The notes: generated by a model from the sequence alone, not told the origin. A stretch of DNA of 64,000 nucleotides from an uncultured Lachnospiraceae bacterium (GCA_944376425.1 CALWCS010000049.1:30759-94758), one strand, 5' to 3'. Counted from the stretch's first letter, positions 35,065 through 45,237 are shown. Numbers and translations are program-made.

Positions 35065-35904
35065 ATGATTAGTTATTACGAATTACAGCAATTTGTTGCC
35101 TTCTATTATTCAGGCACACTCTCCGCAGTCGCTGAACAATTTCATATTTCTCAACCTACGCTGACTCGAAATATGCAGAAAATTGAGTCCTTATTTGGTG
35201 TGCCTCTTTTTTTGAGGACAAAAAACCATATTGCTTTAAATGAAAGCGGACTGTTTGCAGCAAAACAAGCTGAATTGCTCGTACATCAGACACATGAAAT
35301 GTTTCAGCGTGTCCGTGATTTTGACAAAGCACAGCATACCATTGCTATTGGTTCCTGCGCTCCTATGCCTATCCAGCCTTTGATTCACCGGATTTCCAGC
35401 GTTTATCCGGATATTACAATTTCTTCTGAAATTAAAGGAAACCATATTCTTTTAGAAAAACTTGAAAAGGATGAATATCAGCTCATTATTCTTCCAACAA
35501 ATCCGAAAAATCCTTCTTTATTTTGTCAACGTATCGGCGAAGAACATCTTATGTTCTGTCTTCCGCTCTCTCATCCTTTTGCCGGCAGAAAAAGTCTGCG
35601 TCTGGCAGATCTGAATGGAAATGCTATATTAATTTTAAATAATCTGGGTTTTTGGTCTGATATCATCAAAGAAAAAATGCCGGATTCGCATCTTCTTGTC
35701 CAAAGAGAACTCTATTCTTTTGGAGAGCTGATTAAAAATTCTCTTTTGCCTTGCTTTAGTACGGATCTGACAATCAAAACCTTTGGTATTCCTGAGAATC
35801 GCGTCTCCATTCCAATTACAGACGCAGAGGTCAACGTCATCTATTATCTTATTTGTAAAAAAGAAAATTTGAAAAAATTTGATGTGCTTTTTTCCCAGAT
35901 TTAG
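35065..35904 (+). CDS. LysR family transcriptional regulator
   Basis: From the ATG at 35065 (AAAAAGGAGG upstream; an earlier in-frame ATG at 35014 has none) it is 279 residues, slightly short for the family. The N-terminal HTH includes G-T-L-S-A-V-A-E-Q-F-H-I-S-Q-P-T-L-T-R, with the characteristic S-Q-P-T-L turn; the rest is the effector-binding domain. It is divergent from the carboxylesterase gene, which is its most likely target. The effector is unknown. Confidence 0.9.
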   Translation: MISYYELQQFVAFYYSGTLSAVAEQFHISQPTLTRNMQKIESLFGVPLFLRTKNHIALNESGLFAAKQAELLVHQTHEMFQRVRDFDKAQHTIAIGSCAPMPIQPLIHRISSVYPDITISSEIKGNHILLEKLEKDEYQLIILPTNPKNPSLFCQRIGEEHLMFCLPLSHPFAGRKSLRLADLNGNAILILNNLGFWSDIIKEKMPDSHLLVQRELYSFGELIKNSLLPCFSTDLTIKTFGIPENRVSIPITDAEVNVIYYLICKKENLKKFDVLFSQI

Positions 35905-35990
35905 TGTAAAGTATTCTGTAGATCTCTAAACGATTCAACGTATGCAAATACCTGAAGTGTGATATTTTTTTCACTATGTTTTGAATAAGT

Positions 35991-38276
35991 CTAACGCAGT
36001 TTTCCAGGAGTCGTATTTTCATATCTTTTAAATGCACGGTTCATCGTCACTGTGTTCGTATAACCCACCTGCTCTGCGATTTCTTTTAAATTCATCTGTC
36101 CTTTTGCCAATAACTTTTTTGCCGCGTCAATACGCAGACGATGGATATATTCCAAGTAAGCAATTCCCGTAGACTGCTTAAAAGCTTTTGAAAAAGCAGA
36201 TGGCATCATATTTGCAATCTGTGCCACTGTACTTGCAGATAACTCCGGATCTTTATAGTGTTCCTGAATATAGGCTACAGCCATACGAATATGAGATTCA
36301 CTATCATCTTTTACCGTTTCATATTCTGTCATCTCGTTTAAAATCTCTTCCGCCTGTTTTTGAAGTCCGGACACAGAATAAACACTATTTAAACTTTGCC
36401 ATTTTTCTAACTGTTCTGAAGAAATAACGATATTTTCTTTTTGCGCTGAATTTCTATATTGTTCTAATGCACGAAACAGACTTACTGCTGTAAAAGTTGC
36501 TTCTATAGAAGTCTGACCGGAAAAATGCTGTGTTGCAGAAGCAATTTGTGTACAGATTGTCTGCACAATCTTCTTCGCCGTATAAAACTCTCCGTTTTGA
36601 ACGGTTTCTTCCATTCTCTGTATCAGTTTTGGCAAATCTTCTTGTTCTTTTATTTTTTTATTTTCTTTTATAAAAGTATGATAATCCAGCAACACATCGT
36701 ACTGTCCTGACCAATCCATATCATGAAGCAGTTCTAAAATTTGATTGTATGCTTTTGACAGATCTTCCAAATGATAAAATGAACTGCTTATTAAAATGGA
36801 AGAAGTAAATTTTCCTCCGTTTTCTACTTTTTTTCGCACCTGATCCAGACGGTTTATAATTTCTTTTAAATCGTCTTTCGGAAATTTCAAAATCCCTATT
36901 AACATACGCTCATCTTTTAAAAAGAAGTGCGGTATATTTTGAAATTCCTGCTCATATTTCTTCTTTTGTACATCCATATCCATATAGCTCTCCAAGATTC
37001 CCTGTGCATTTGTGTGCAGTTCAAAATTTTCCATTCTTACTGCTGCAAGCAGTATTCTTTCATTTTCTTTTGCTTGCTCCATCCCCATTTCTTGACATGC
37101 CTTCAAAAATGTCTCATTGACCTTATATTGCCCTTTGATTGCACGCAATATCATAAAGTCGTAAAACTGCTTCTTCTGACTATTAAGCTGACTTTGATAT
37201 GACTGTGTCTTTGCCTCCAGACTTCTGATCGTCTTTTCGATAAAAGTAATCTCGTCTTCTTTTTCTGCATGATCCTGAGGAAATACGGAAAGACGATCCA
37301 TCATTTTCTGAACGGGATGATAGATTAGTTTAGAAAGTAAAAAAGCAAAAGGTATTCCTAAAATCCAGATAAGTAAAAATATCAAAAATAATTTTTGGAC
37401 AGAAATAATACCATAAGTTTCAACCGGAACAAACGCAAGCTGATGCAGCACGCCGTCCAGCATAGAAATATGGTATTGATAATAAGAAACATCTCCGATC
37501 GTCTCTGTGGAGACATCAGGTAAATCCTGCAATTCTTCCCAAGTATAGGGACACTCAAATATCTTCGTTTGTTCATCTGCATACGTAATTGCCTGATTGC
37601 TTTTTGTCAGCAGCATAATCTGAGAACCGGTAGGCAGTTGACTCGTCTTTAAAATGTCCGCCATATCAGAGGCACCGATTCCCGTAATTAATACAATATC
37701 GTCTGCTATTTTTTGCGCAATCATCAGTCTTGCAAAATCCATATCTCCATCCCATATGGTATCTACTAGAATCTGCTCATCTACATTTAAAAACTGATCC
37801 CAAGACTGTTTGCTCATATTGATTCTTTCAAGCAGATCATCGCTGTCTGAAAAAGCAATCTGAGATATGACATCCAAAAGCAGTCCGTTGTTTGGAAGAT
37901 AAACAAATGCCAGCTGCCTATAAGGTCGTGTCGCATTCCAGTTATAGATATTCAAAACTTGAGATAGCACTTTTTCTACCTGAGGATCTGATTTTGAAAC
38001 AGAGGTTCTCGATGCGATTTCTAATAAGTCACTGTTTTCAGAAAGCTTATTTCCCATAGTTTCAAATCCATTAATAAAATCTTCTACATCTATTACTTGA
38101 TCTACCAAAATTTTTCCGTGGCTTTCCTGAAGACTTTGAATGGCGTTTTCATTCGTGCGTATCACGGAAAACAATACGGCAAAGCAGGCAATCGAAATAA
38201 CAATAAATAATAAAATCCATATCCGCGCTAACATTGTCAGACGGTTTCCAGAACCAGAACGGCTTCCAGCCTTCAT
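35991..38276 (-). CDS. Membrane-bound AraC-type regulator with extracellular sensor
   Basis: A 761-residue protein. A first membrane helix at about 17-40, an extracellular domain of about 250 residues, and a second helix near 295-317 (I-L-G-I-P-F-A-F-L-L) form a sensor of the Cache type; a HAMP-like linker and a long helical part lead to the C-terminal double HTH of the AraC family (about 660-761, with A-S-T-V-A-Q-I-A-N-M-M and G-Y-T-N-T-V-T-M-N-R-A-F-K-R-Y). Such one-protein sensors of Clostridia and Bacilli regulate carbohydrate genes nearby. The ATG at 38276 suits AAGGAG better than the one at 38285. Its targets may be the GH3 genes around it, which is inference. Confidence 0.88.
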   Translation of the reverse strand: MKAGSRSGSGNRLTMLARIWILLFIVISIACFAVLFSVIRTNENAIQSLQESHGKILVDQVIDVEDFINGFETMGNKLSENSDLLEIASRTSVSKSDPQVEKVLSQVLNIYNWNATRPYRQLAFVYLPNNGLLLDVISQIAFSDSDDLLERINMSKQSWDQFLNVDEQILVDTIWDGDMDFARLMIAQKIADDIVLITGIGASDMADILKTSQLPTGSQIMLLTKSNQAITYADEQTKIFECPYTWEELQDLPDVSTETIGDVSYYQYHISMLDGVLHQLAFVPVETYGIISVQKLFLIFLLIWILGIPFAFLLSKLIYHPVQKMMDRLSVFPQDHAEKEDEITFIEKTIRSLEAKTQSYQSQLNSQKKQFYDFMILRAIKGQYKVNETFLKACQEMGMEQAKENERILLAAVRMENFELHTNAQGILESYMDMDVQKKKYEQEFQNIPHFFLKDERMLIGILKFPKDDLKEIINRLDQVRKKVENGGKFTSSILISSSFYHLEDLSKAYNQILELLHDMDWSGQYDVLLDYHTFIKENKKIKEQEDLPKLIQRMEETVQNGEFYTAKKIVQTICTQIASATQHFSGQTSIEATFTAVSLFRALEQYRNSAQKENIVISSEQLEKWQSLNSVYSVSGLQKQAEEILNEMTEYETVKDDSESHIRMAVAYIQEHYKDPELSASTVAQIANMMPSAFSKAFKQSTGIAYLEYIHRLRIDAAKKLLAKGQMNLKEIAEQVGYTNTVTMNRAFKRYENTTPGKLR

Positions 38277-38634
38277 CAACCTCATCTCCTTCTATTGTCT
38301 GAGAATTTTCATTCTCTGATCTTTTCCGTTCCTCTTCTGTCTTTATTATTACATTTCTAAAAATCCATGTCAAGTTATACAATTTTCTCTTTTTTTTCGT
38401 TCTATTTTTGAAATAAATGTTTGTTTCAAAAAAAATCTGTTTGTCTAATCAAAGTATATATTTACATTTTTTTCTTATATTCCTCCTATTTTTTCAACAT
38501 TTTTTCCTATAATACTATGTCTCACGAAAACTGTTTCTTTTCTTTTTTATTTGTGCTTGATATGTTTATGTCATCAGGCGGCGTTCCGGTTTGCCGATTT
38601 ATGGAATGCCCAGAAAGGAGGAATATCTATTACA
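38277..38634. other. Divergent promoter region
   Basis: AT-rich DNA between the AraC-type regulator gene (minus) and the small secreted protein gene (plus). TATAAT at 38508-38513 is a candidate -10 for the plus strand. No gene of its own was seen. Confidence 0.5.
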
Positions 38635-39159
38635 ATGAAAAAGTCTATTCTGATTCCGGTTTTGACTGCTTTGCTTCTTATTTTTTCTATATCAAGTACA
38701 GCAGCAGATGTCTTCAAAACCTCTTCCTATCAGAAAACGTCTAATGCCAGAACATCTGATTCGAATGATGCCACCCCAAGTGACGCTACTTTGGCTGATG
38801 CTACTTCGGCTGATGCTGCTACGGATCAAAATACAGCATGGCAGCTATCAGTTCCAGATGAAGCAGCTGTCTATGTTGATGGTACCTTCTCTTTTGAAGT
38901 GTCGATTCTGGACAGCACTGGAAAAGAAATATCACTTGATCCTGATCGGCAGCGTCTAACGGCAGAATGTGATGGTTCGGTAGCTCGTGCCGAAGTTAGA
39001 GGGCAAACAGTCTACTTAGTAGGTGTACAAAATGGCACGACAGATCTCATCCTATATCTTCAAGAAAAAAATGAAGAGGGAAACTTTGAAAATATCACTT
39101 TTAAATTGGACGGTGAAAAACAATTCGTAACGGCTACCGTTACAGTAACTGCTAATTAA
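38635..39159 (+). CDS. Small secreted protein with Asp-Ala-Thr linker
   Basis: From the ATG at 38635 (GAAAGGAGG upstream) it is 174 residues with a signal peptide (1-24). After it comes a low-complexity linker of S/A-D-A-T units (about 40-64), common in Lachnospiraceae surface proteins, then a single beta-rich domain of about 100 residues that looks Ig-like. No anchor motif was found. It precedes GH3-D by 147 bp on the same strand; a hairpin lies between, so they may or may not share a transcript. Function unknown; a binding or scaffolding role for the adjacent enzyme is a guess. Confidence 0.75.
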   Translation: MKKSILIPVLTALLLIFSISSTAADVFKTSSYQKTSNARTSDSNDATPSDATLADATSADAATDQNTAWQLSVPDEAAVYVDGTFSFEVSILDSTGKEISLDPDRQRLTAECDGSVARAEVRGQTVYLVGVQNGTTDLILYLQEKNEEGNFENITFKLDGEKQFVTATVTVTAN

Positions 39160-39181
39160 TCTTATCTATTTTTTTAATTAC

Positions 39182-39221
39182 AACATGAGTTGTTCATTTG
39201 AGTGTATTCATTACTCATGTT
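39182..39221 (+). terminator. Hairpin between the small secreted protein gene and GH3-D
   Basis: AACATGAGT pairs perfectly with ACTCATGTT around a 22-base loop, but no T-run follows directly; GCTTTTTTAT comes 20 bases later. It may be a partial terminator or an mRNA-processing element. Confidence 0.4.
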
Positions 39222-39306
39222 TCATGAAGCTCAAAGTCATGCTTTTTTATACCGATAGAAAAAGCCATACACTTTTGACTCTGACATTAAATAATGGAGG
39301 TATTTT

Positions 39307-41667
39307 ATGAAGAAAATGAAGAAAAAAATTGCATCCTCTTTTTTGACCTGTACTATGGCGCTTTCTGCTTTTGCAGTTCCTGCATATGCAGAAGATTCCA
39401 CAACTGCTGCCCAGACTGGATCTGAAGTTGTTCAGGCAGATATTGAAGCAAGAGGAAAAGAAATTATTGAAGTAGACGGTCTGCAATTTAAAGATCTTAA
39501 CAGCAACGGAACACTCGATATCTATGAAGACTGGCGTCAGGATACAGAAGATCGCATTACTGATCTTCTCTCTCAGATGACCCTAGAAGAAAAAGTAGGT
39601 CTTTTATTTCATTGTATGACAGCAGGTCAGTTTTCTCCGACTTATCCTATGGACGATCAGTTTCTCTACGAGCAAAACTGTCCATTTGAAGCTGATATTC
39701 TTGATGGGCGCTACACAGAAGGTTATTCTGTCTGGTACTATGTAAATGAATATAATATTACGCATTTTCTTGATGATGCTACCGGAACTCCCCAAGAACT
39801 CAGTGAATATCATAATAAAGCTCAGCAGATTGCAGAAGAAAGCCGTCTCGGCATCCCGATTACATTCTCTGCCAATCGAGAATACAATGCATGGGGAAGC
39901 TATATCGATATGCCTCACACTGCTTTTGGTACAACAAATGATCTCGAGTTATCGAAACAGCTATGGGAAATCTACAGTCAGGAAATGAAAGCCATCGGTT
40001 ATCATCTTACTCTAAACCCATATGGCGTAGAACTTGGAAGCTGGTATGGAGAAGATCCGTCTTATCTTGCTGAATTAACTGCTGCCGAAGTAGAATCGAT
40101 GCAAAGTACTGGTTTGTCAGTATGTGTCAAACACTTTATTGCTCGCGGAAACCCAGGGTTATCATTCGGCAATGCCCGCAGCGTAGCCCAGTTATATGAA
40201 AACTGGATGGTTCCATGGCAGGCGGCAATCGATGCAGGTTGTGACTGGATCATGACAAATACCGGAACTGGACTTAGCAACACGGTTCGTGTAGACTATG
40301 ATAAAGAAAGTATGGATTATCTTCGAAATGTGCTTGGCTTTGACGGTGTTGTTGTCACAGACTGGGGTCCTGTAGGTCGAGGAACGATGGAAGGAATCAC
40401 AACAGACGGTATTGATCTTTCTACGTTAAGTTTAGGAGAACTTTATACAATGATGCTCGAAAATGGTGTAGATCAGTTTGGTGCTGTTTCTGTCCAGCCT
40501 GGTGAAGATACCAGCGCACCACGCGATATTTCAAACTGGCCGGATGCCATTGTAAACGCTGTCAATGATGGTACCTGCTCTATTGATCTGGTTGAGAGAT
40601 CCGCCCGCCGTATTCTGCGCACAAAATTCGAACAGGGACTATTTGAAAATCCTTATGTTGACGTAGATGCCGCGCTGGAATTAATCTGCTGCGAAGAATA
40701 TATCGACTCTCCATGGGAAATTACCAATAATGAAGAGCTGGATCGTGCCCGTAATCCAGAAGTGGTCGAACTCGATCATCAGCTTCAGACCGAATCAACT
40801 GTTCTGATTAAAAATGATGGAAATCTTCTGCCATTGGCAGACGGTACAAACGTATATGTCACCGGCGATGTAGAAACAACAATTCCTCTCGATCAAGAAG
40901 CACTTGGAGAATACGGTTCTGTTTCTGATTCTATGGAAGAAGCCGATGTTGTCATCATCCGATGCAGTTCTGTCACAGAAGAAATTGAACAAATCGTTCA
41001 AAATGCAAATGATTCAGGAAAACAAATCATCTTTGCGGCAGATACTCTGGAGCCTACCTCATGGATGATAGAAAACTGTGATGCTGTACTGTATATGACA
41101 TATAGCTGCCCGCCCGACCATGGTTCTTCCCTGGACACCATTTTGCGTGTTACAGAACCTTGGATTTTCAGTGATATGCTTTTCGGGCGTAGAGAACCGT
41201 CTGGTATGATCGTCAGCGAAGTGCCAAGAAGCGAAGAACAAGATGCGGGACAGTGGAATGATCTTGCAAATGATACGGGAGCTTCTACAAAAGATCGTCT
41301 TATACTGATGGAAATGGTCCGCATGGATCCTTCTGTCAAACTTCCAAACTACTTCGGAGATCCTCTTCTGTGCTATGAATATGGTATGCGCTATGGCGAA
41401 GAAGCAAATCTGATTTATGACACTTTGGTTGTTCCTGAAACAGTCAAAGCCGGTGAGTCCTTCACTGCATCCTGTGTCCTTCGCAATGATGGAGCAGACG
41501 GATATACATATGCTGAACTCTGTGTAGACGAAGCTCCTGTCAATTCTGTTTTCATGGCTGTCAATGGCGGTGAATTCCGTGTCGTAGAAATGGAATGTAC
41601 TCTAAATGATCCTGGTACTTATACCTTGACACTTGGAACTCTCAGTGCAACCGTAACAGCAGAGTAA
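39307..41667 (+). CDS. GH3-D: secreted family-3 glycoside hydrolase
   Basis: A 786-residue exported enzyme (signal peptide 1-28, cleavage after AYA) with GGAGG before its ATG. Same architecture as GH3-A: an EF-hand-like loop D-L-N-S-N-G-T-L-D-I-Y-E (63-74), K-H-F (275-277), and the presumed nucleophile D352 in G-V-V-V-T-D-W-G. The C-terminal half again carries S-T-V-L-I-K-N-D and a beta-sandwich end. It is clearly related to GH3-A and GH3-C but more distant from them than they are from each other. Its upstream region lacks the repeats of those two, so it is controlled differently. An IS1182 element begins 26 bp after its stop and may have displaced its terminator. Confidence 0.9.
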   Translation: MKKMKKKIASSFLTCTMALSAFAVPAYAEDSTTAAQTGSEVVQADIEARGKEIIEVDGLQFKDLNSNGTLDIYEDWRQDTEDRITDLLSQMTLEEKVGLLFHCMTAGQFSPTYPMDDQFLYEQNCPFEADILDGRYTEGYSVWYYVNEYNITHFLDDATGTPQELSEYHNKAQQIAEESRLGIPITFSANREYNAWGSYIDMPHTAFGTTNDLELSKQLWEIYSQEMKAIGYHLTLNPYGVELGSWYGEDPSYLAELTAAEVESMQSTGLSVCVKHFIARGNPGLSFGNARSVAQLYENWMVPWQAAIDAGCDWIMTNTGTGLSNTVRVDYDKESMDYLRNVLGFDGVVVTDWGPVGRGTMEGITTDGIDLSTLSLGELYTMMLENGVDQFGAVSVQPGEDTSAPRDISNWPDAIVNAVNDGTCSIDLVERSARRILRTKFEQGLFENPYVDVDAALELICCEEYIDSPWEITNNEELDRARNPEVVELDHQLQTESTVLIKNDGNLLPLADGTNVYVTGDVETTIPLDQEALGEYGSVSDSMEEADVVIIRCSSVTEEIEQIVQNANDSGKQIIFAADTLEPTSWMIENCDAVLYMTYSCPPDHGSSLDTILRVTEPWIFSDMLFGRREPSGMIVSEVPRSEEQDAGQWNDLANDTGASTKDRLILMEMVRMDPSVKLPNYFGDPLLCYEYGMRYGEEANLIYDTLVVPETVKAGESFTASCVLRNDGADGYTYAELCVDEAPVNSVFMAVNGGEFRVVEMECTLNDPGTYTLTLGTLSATVTAE

Positions 41668-41740
41668 CATAATAACAAACGTTACTGTATGGTAGAAAAA
41701 GGGGTTGTCGGTTAATACCGATTTTTAGCCCCTGACATAC

Positions 41741-41810
41741 AGGGAAGAGACAATCCCTGAAAATTCGGACTTCTTTAAAGCCTGAATTTTTCAGCGGACT
41801 GCCTCTTCCT
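41741..41810. repeat. Long hairpin inside the left end of the IS
   Basis: An inner stem CTGAAAATTC/GAATTTTTCAG is extended by GGAAGAG/CTCTTCC, spanning about 70 bases downstream of the transposase stop. It can end transcription or protect the transposase gene from outside transcripts. Confidence 0.55.
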
Positions 41811-41874
41811 TCTTATTCCCCTTATTTCAGGGCGCAAAAACCCCTTGTCTGGATTTTGGAGAGCGCTCCCTCAT

Positions 41875-43677
41875 CTACGCTGTTTTCTGCTCCTTTTTCC
41901 CTTCGTATTTCCTGATTTCCTGATGTAAAAAGCGATGGTATTTCATCATATTTCTGCCAATCGCGTACAGCATGAACTCTTTATATACTTTCTCTTCTGA
42001 CCGGTAGTTAAAACGCCGGAAGTTTTCGTTCTCTTTGATATCCCCAAAGTGTCCCTCCGTCTGGATCAATCGTGTCTGCCGTTTCAGGATCCCTTCCTCA
42101 CTCTGGATATTTGCATTGGATTCCTCCCTCAGTTCTTCCCAGCGTTCGTTGATCTTCATGACTTTATTCCGGTCTGGATTTTTTTCTGCATTGTTTTTAT
42201 AAAGACATTTGGATTTATGCACACAGCCGCTGCAGTCCGCGCAGCCGTATACTTCCACCGTCTGGGTGTATCCATCCTGCTCTTTCTGTTCCGTCCGGAT
42301 ATGGCGCAGCTCCCTTCCATCATGGCAGATATAATAATGCTCATCCTCAAAGACGGCGTATGTCATGTTATAATACTTCCCGATGTCTTCTTTATACGCC
42401 TTTGTCTTCCGTTTCTCATGATCCTGAAGCTTGATGAAGCTGCGGATCCCATTCTCTTTCAGATACAGCAGGTTCTTCTCACTGCAGTAGCCGCTGTCGG
42501 CAGTAGCAGCCTCCAGCCTGTCCCCAAACGCTTTCTGATGTTTTTCCAAAACAGGGACCAGCGTATTGTAATCGGTCCTGTCATTGCTGATATAGCTATG
42601 GACTATGAAATAATTCTCTACCGCGATCTGGACATTGTATGCCGGCTTTAACTGCCCGTTCAGCATATGGTCCTCCTTCATCCGCATAAAGGTGGCTTCC
42701 AGGTCGGTCTTGGAGTAGCTGTTCCGGTCTTTCCCCATGATCTCAAAACATTCCTTATAGCCCATCAGGCGCTCCCCGCATTCCCCCAGCTCCTCATAAA
42801 GCTTCTGGATCTCCGGCTTATGTTTTCCTTTTCCGGAAACGAACCCAATTCCTTCCCCTTCTGTAATCCGCATCAGGTTCTTCTGCAGTTTTAAGATCTC
42901 CAGCGGGGAACAGTTATCAATCTCTATGATGGTATTGTTGGGGAGCTTCTTATGCTTGGTCAGCTTCCTGCACCTGTTTTCCGCAATCACTTTCCGGACC
43001 TTTTCCATCCCCTCAATGATAAACATATGTGCGTCTCCCAGGTCATATTTCGCCCCATATCCATTTTCATGCAAAAAGGCGTTGTACTTTGCGTAAAGGG
43101 CATCTATAGTGTCCAGCAGGCAGGCAAGATGGTAATTGACCGTCCCACGCCAGACGAACGTGTAGCGGTTCGCGTTCGCCTCGATCTTTGTCCCGTCTAT
43201 GTAGAGCTCTTTCAATGTGATAAGCCCTTCTTTTTCCAGGCGGCGCATAAACTGATAATTCAATTCATCCAGGACTTCCCCTGTCAGCTTTTTCCCCTTA
43301 AAATCGTAAAAAGCATCCCGCTGAGGCTTCTGCCCTCTGGTCAGCCAGATAAAGGCAAGGTCTCTCTGGCATCAGTCTACAATACGGTCAACAGCCCTGA
43401 CCCCGCGCATGTTTGCGTCGGTAACAACAGCATACAGCATAATTGGGTTAAACCCGGTTCTTCCCTTATCTGAATAGCAGGCCAGCAGGCCCGAAAAATC
43501 TAATTCCTCCATTACGTTTTTCAGGGTATAGACTGGATCGTCATCGGGTAAACTCCATTCGAAAAAACTGAAGTTAATTTTCTGTTGCCCAATTTCAAAA
43601 AAGTCGTTATAATAATCCTTGGTAAGCATAGTTCCATTATAACATGGAACGGGGAAAAGATGGTTGTCGTTAGCCAT
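41875..43677 (-). pseudogene. IS1182 transposase with an in-frame TGA
   Basis: One reading frame covers the whole length, broken by a single TGA at 43372-43374 just after V-D-R-I-V-D. The downstream part continues C-Q-R-D-L-A-F-I-W-L-T, the usual IS1182 text, so nothing else is missing. The transposase has the DDE type with L-Y-I-D-G-T-K-I-E-A-N-A-N-R-Y and T-A-D-S-G-Y segments and a cysteine cluster C-A-D-C-S-G-C. Start is either 43677 or the ATG at 43629, the latter just after a TATAAT. The element is probably inactive unless another copy supplies the transposase. Confidence 0.88.
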
Positions 43678-43751
43678 CTTTTTCTCTTTTTAAGGGATAA
43701 ATTTCAGGGGCAGGCATGACTCGTATGAGCCACGCCTGCCCCTGTTTGGAA

Positions 43752-43895
43752 CTATCTATTTCCCGACAGCCCCTTTTTCTTTTGAAATTCTGCGTAAATA
43801 ATATCTTTTCCGGTGCGAGCAACCAAGATATCAGCTCCGCCCTCTTCATTTATGATTGGCTTGTCTGTTTTATTGATTTTTGGTGCCGCTGACAT
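43752..43895 (-). pseudogene. Short frame cut by the IS at the end of the Tad operon
   Basis: A 47-codon frame begins at an ATG 34 bp after the FHA gene and enters the IS after about 38 codons (M-S-A-A-P-K-I-N-K-T-D-K-P, then G-G-A-D-I-L-V-A-R-T). No ribosome site is visible, and no continuation lies on the other side of the IS, where GH3-D ends. Either a last Tad-operon gene was truncated with a deletion next to the IS, or this is not a gene. Confidence 0.35.
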
Positions 43896-43929
43896 TTTGG
43901 GGTTGCTTGCCGTCTATAGGCGCACACTC

Positions 43930-45237
43930 TTATTTCATCGAAGAAATATCAAATCGATATATAATCCCTCCAAATACTATCTCATCATTCTGACATAATC
44001 TGCGCCGTTCATTTGTTTCTAATCGTTCTCCATTTACAAATGTTCCATTCGTAGAATTTAAATCCATCAAGTAGACATCTTCTCCGTTTTGTTCAATTCT
44101 GGCGTGCACGCGGCTGATATGTTCTTCCTCAAGAATAATATCTGCATAATGCCGCATTTTTCCGATGATCAATCTGGTCTGGTTAATTTTGATATCTGGT
44201 CCTTTTTCTTTGTCTTGACTGATCAGCTCATATATTTTTTCTTTTTTTTCACTTTCTAATACCACTGTTTCTCCAAATGGCAGTAACTCTGTCTCTTCTT
44301 CCGTTTCGTTCTCTATTAAATTTACATCTTTTTGCTTTTTTTCTCCCTCATATGTTACTATTCTTCTTCCTGGCTGGCTGTCTTTCTTTTTTTCCTCTTT
44401 TTTATTCTTTAGAAAAGAAACTGTATATGCTGATATAGCAAGAAAAACAGCCAGTATTCCTCCAAATTTTGTCAGATCCCAACGCAAATAGACTGCAAGT
44501 GTCATGCTTCCCCCTATCAGGCATACAATTCCCAAGGTGCCTCCAAAATAGATCCCCCATTTTTTCCATTTAGCGTTATCTATTTGCCGTTGTCTTTTTT
44601 GCTCTTTTTCTGCTGTGATTTTTTTAGAATTTTCTTTTTTTTCTTCTTTGGACGATTTATTTTTTGCTTTCTTTTTTTCTTCTTTTCTTGGATGTATCTC
44701 ACGATAAGCAAGTTGCATAATCTGATCAATACTTTCTCTTTCCTGCATTGCCTGCCGATATAATTCATATCCTAACATTACAGCTTCTTCTTGACTGTGA
44801 TCTAGCTTTTTCAGAATATATTCTGTAAAGTTTTGAAACTCTTTTTGAAAATTCCCTTTTCTTCCCGGAACGTAACACAAAAATACTTCTTTTGATTCTC
44901 CATCCATATAAAGATGTGCAGAATCCAGCAAAAAATCATTCTCATCAAGCAGATATCCAGCTGCGCTCTCTAATCCTTTTCTGATTCCTTTTAAAAACTG
45001 CCTGATGTCCTCATATTGAATAGAACTTCTTTCAAAAATCTGTGCTATCGACTGTTTTGATGTCGTGTCATAGTAAAGTGAAATGCTTCCATTCATTTTT
45101 CTGATCTCACACTTTAAAAGTCCAGGAATCTGATTATATGTAATCATCTTAATCGAATATTCACTTTCCTGAAAATTTTCCTCCATTTCTAAGATAAGAT
45201 AGCTATGACAGCGATCTTTTTTATACGACTCTCTCAT
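43930..45237 (-). CDS. DUF6382 and FHA domain protein of the Tad locus
   Basis: A 435-residue protein. Residues 1-190 match the DUF6382 domain seen in Clostridial Tad loci; 190-220 is a run of lysines; two membrane helices lie near 225-268; the C-terminal 100 residues are an FHA domain with I-I-G-K-M, H-I-S-R-V-H-A-R-I and L-N-S-T-N-G-T-F-V-N-G, which binds phosphothreonine. The ATG overlaps the TadE stop by 4 bp. A signalling role in pilus assembly is inferred from its place. No partner kinase is in the window. Confidence 0.85.
   Translation of the reverse strand: MRESYKKDRCHSYLILEMEENFQESEYSIKMITYNQIPGLLKCEIRKMNGSISLYYDTTSKQSIAQIFERSSIQYEDIRQFLKGIRKGLESAAGYLLDENDFLLDSAHLYMDGESKEVFLCYVPGRKGNFQKEFQNFTEYILKKLDHSQEEAVMLGYELYRQAMQERESIDQIMQLAYREIHPRKEEKKKAKNKSSKEEKKENSKKITAEKEQKRQRQIDNAKWKKWGIYFGGTLGIVCLIGGSMTLAVYLRWDLTKFGGILAVFLAISAYTVSFLKNKKEEKKKDSQPGRRIVTYEGEKKQKDVNLIENETEEETELLPFGETVVLESEKKEKIYELISQDKEKGPDIKINQTRLIIGKMRHYADIILEEEHISRVHARIEQNGEDVYLMDLNSTNGTFVNGERLETNERRRLCQNDEIVFGGIIYRFDISSMK

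Larger units (their letters stand above)
41694..43780 (-). mobile_element. IS1182-family insertion sequence
   Basis: Inverted ends AGAAAAAGGGG(T/C)TGTCGG at 41694-41711 and 43763-43780 bound an element of 2087 bp with one transposase gene. No target duplication is evident. The element is inserted between GH3-D and the 3' end of the Tad operon. Confidence 0.9.

Noticed and set aside
41875..43677. Programmed stop-codon readthrough in the transposase
   Set aside because: IS1182 transposases are normally one frame without recoding signals; a plain nonsense mutation is simpler.
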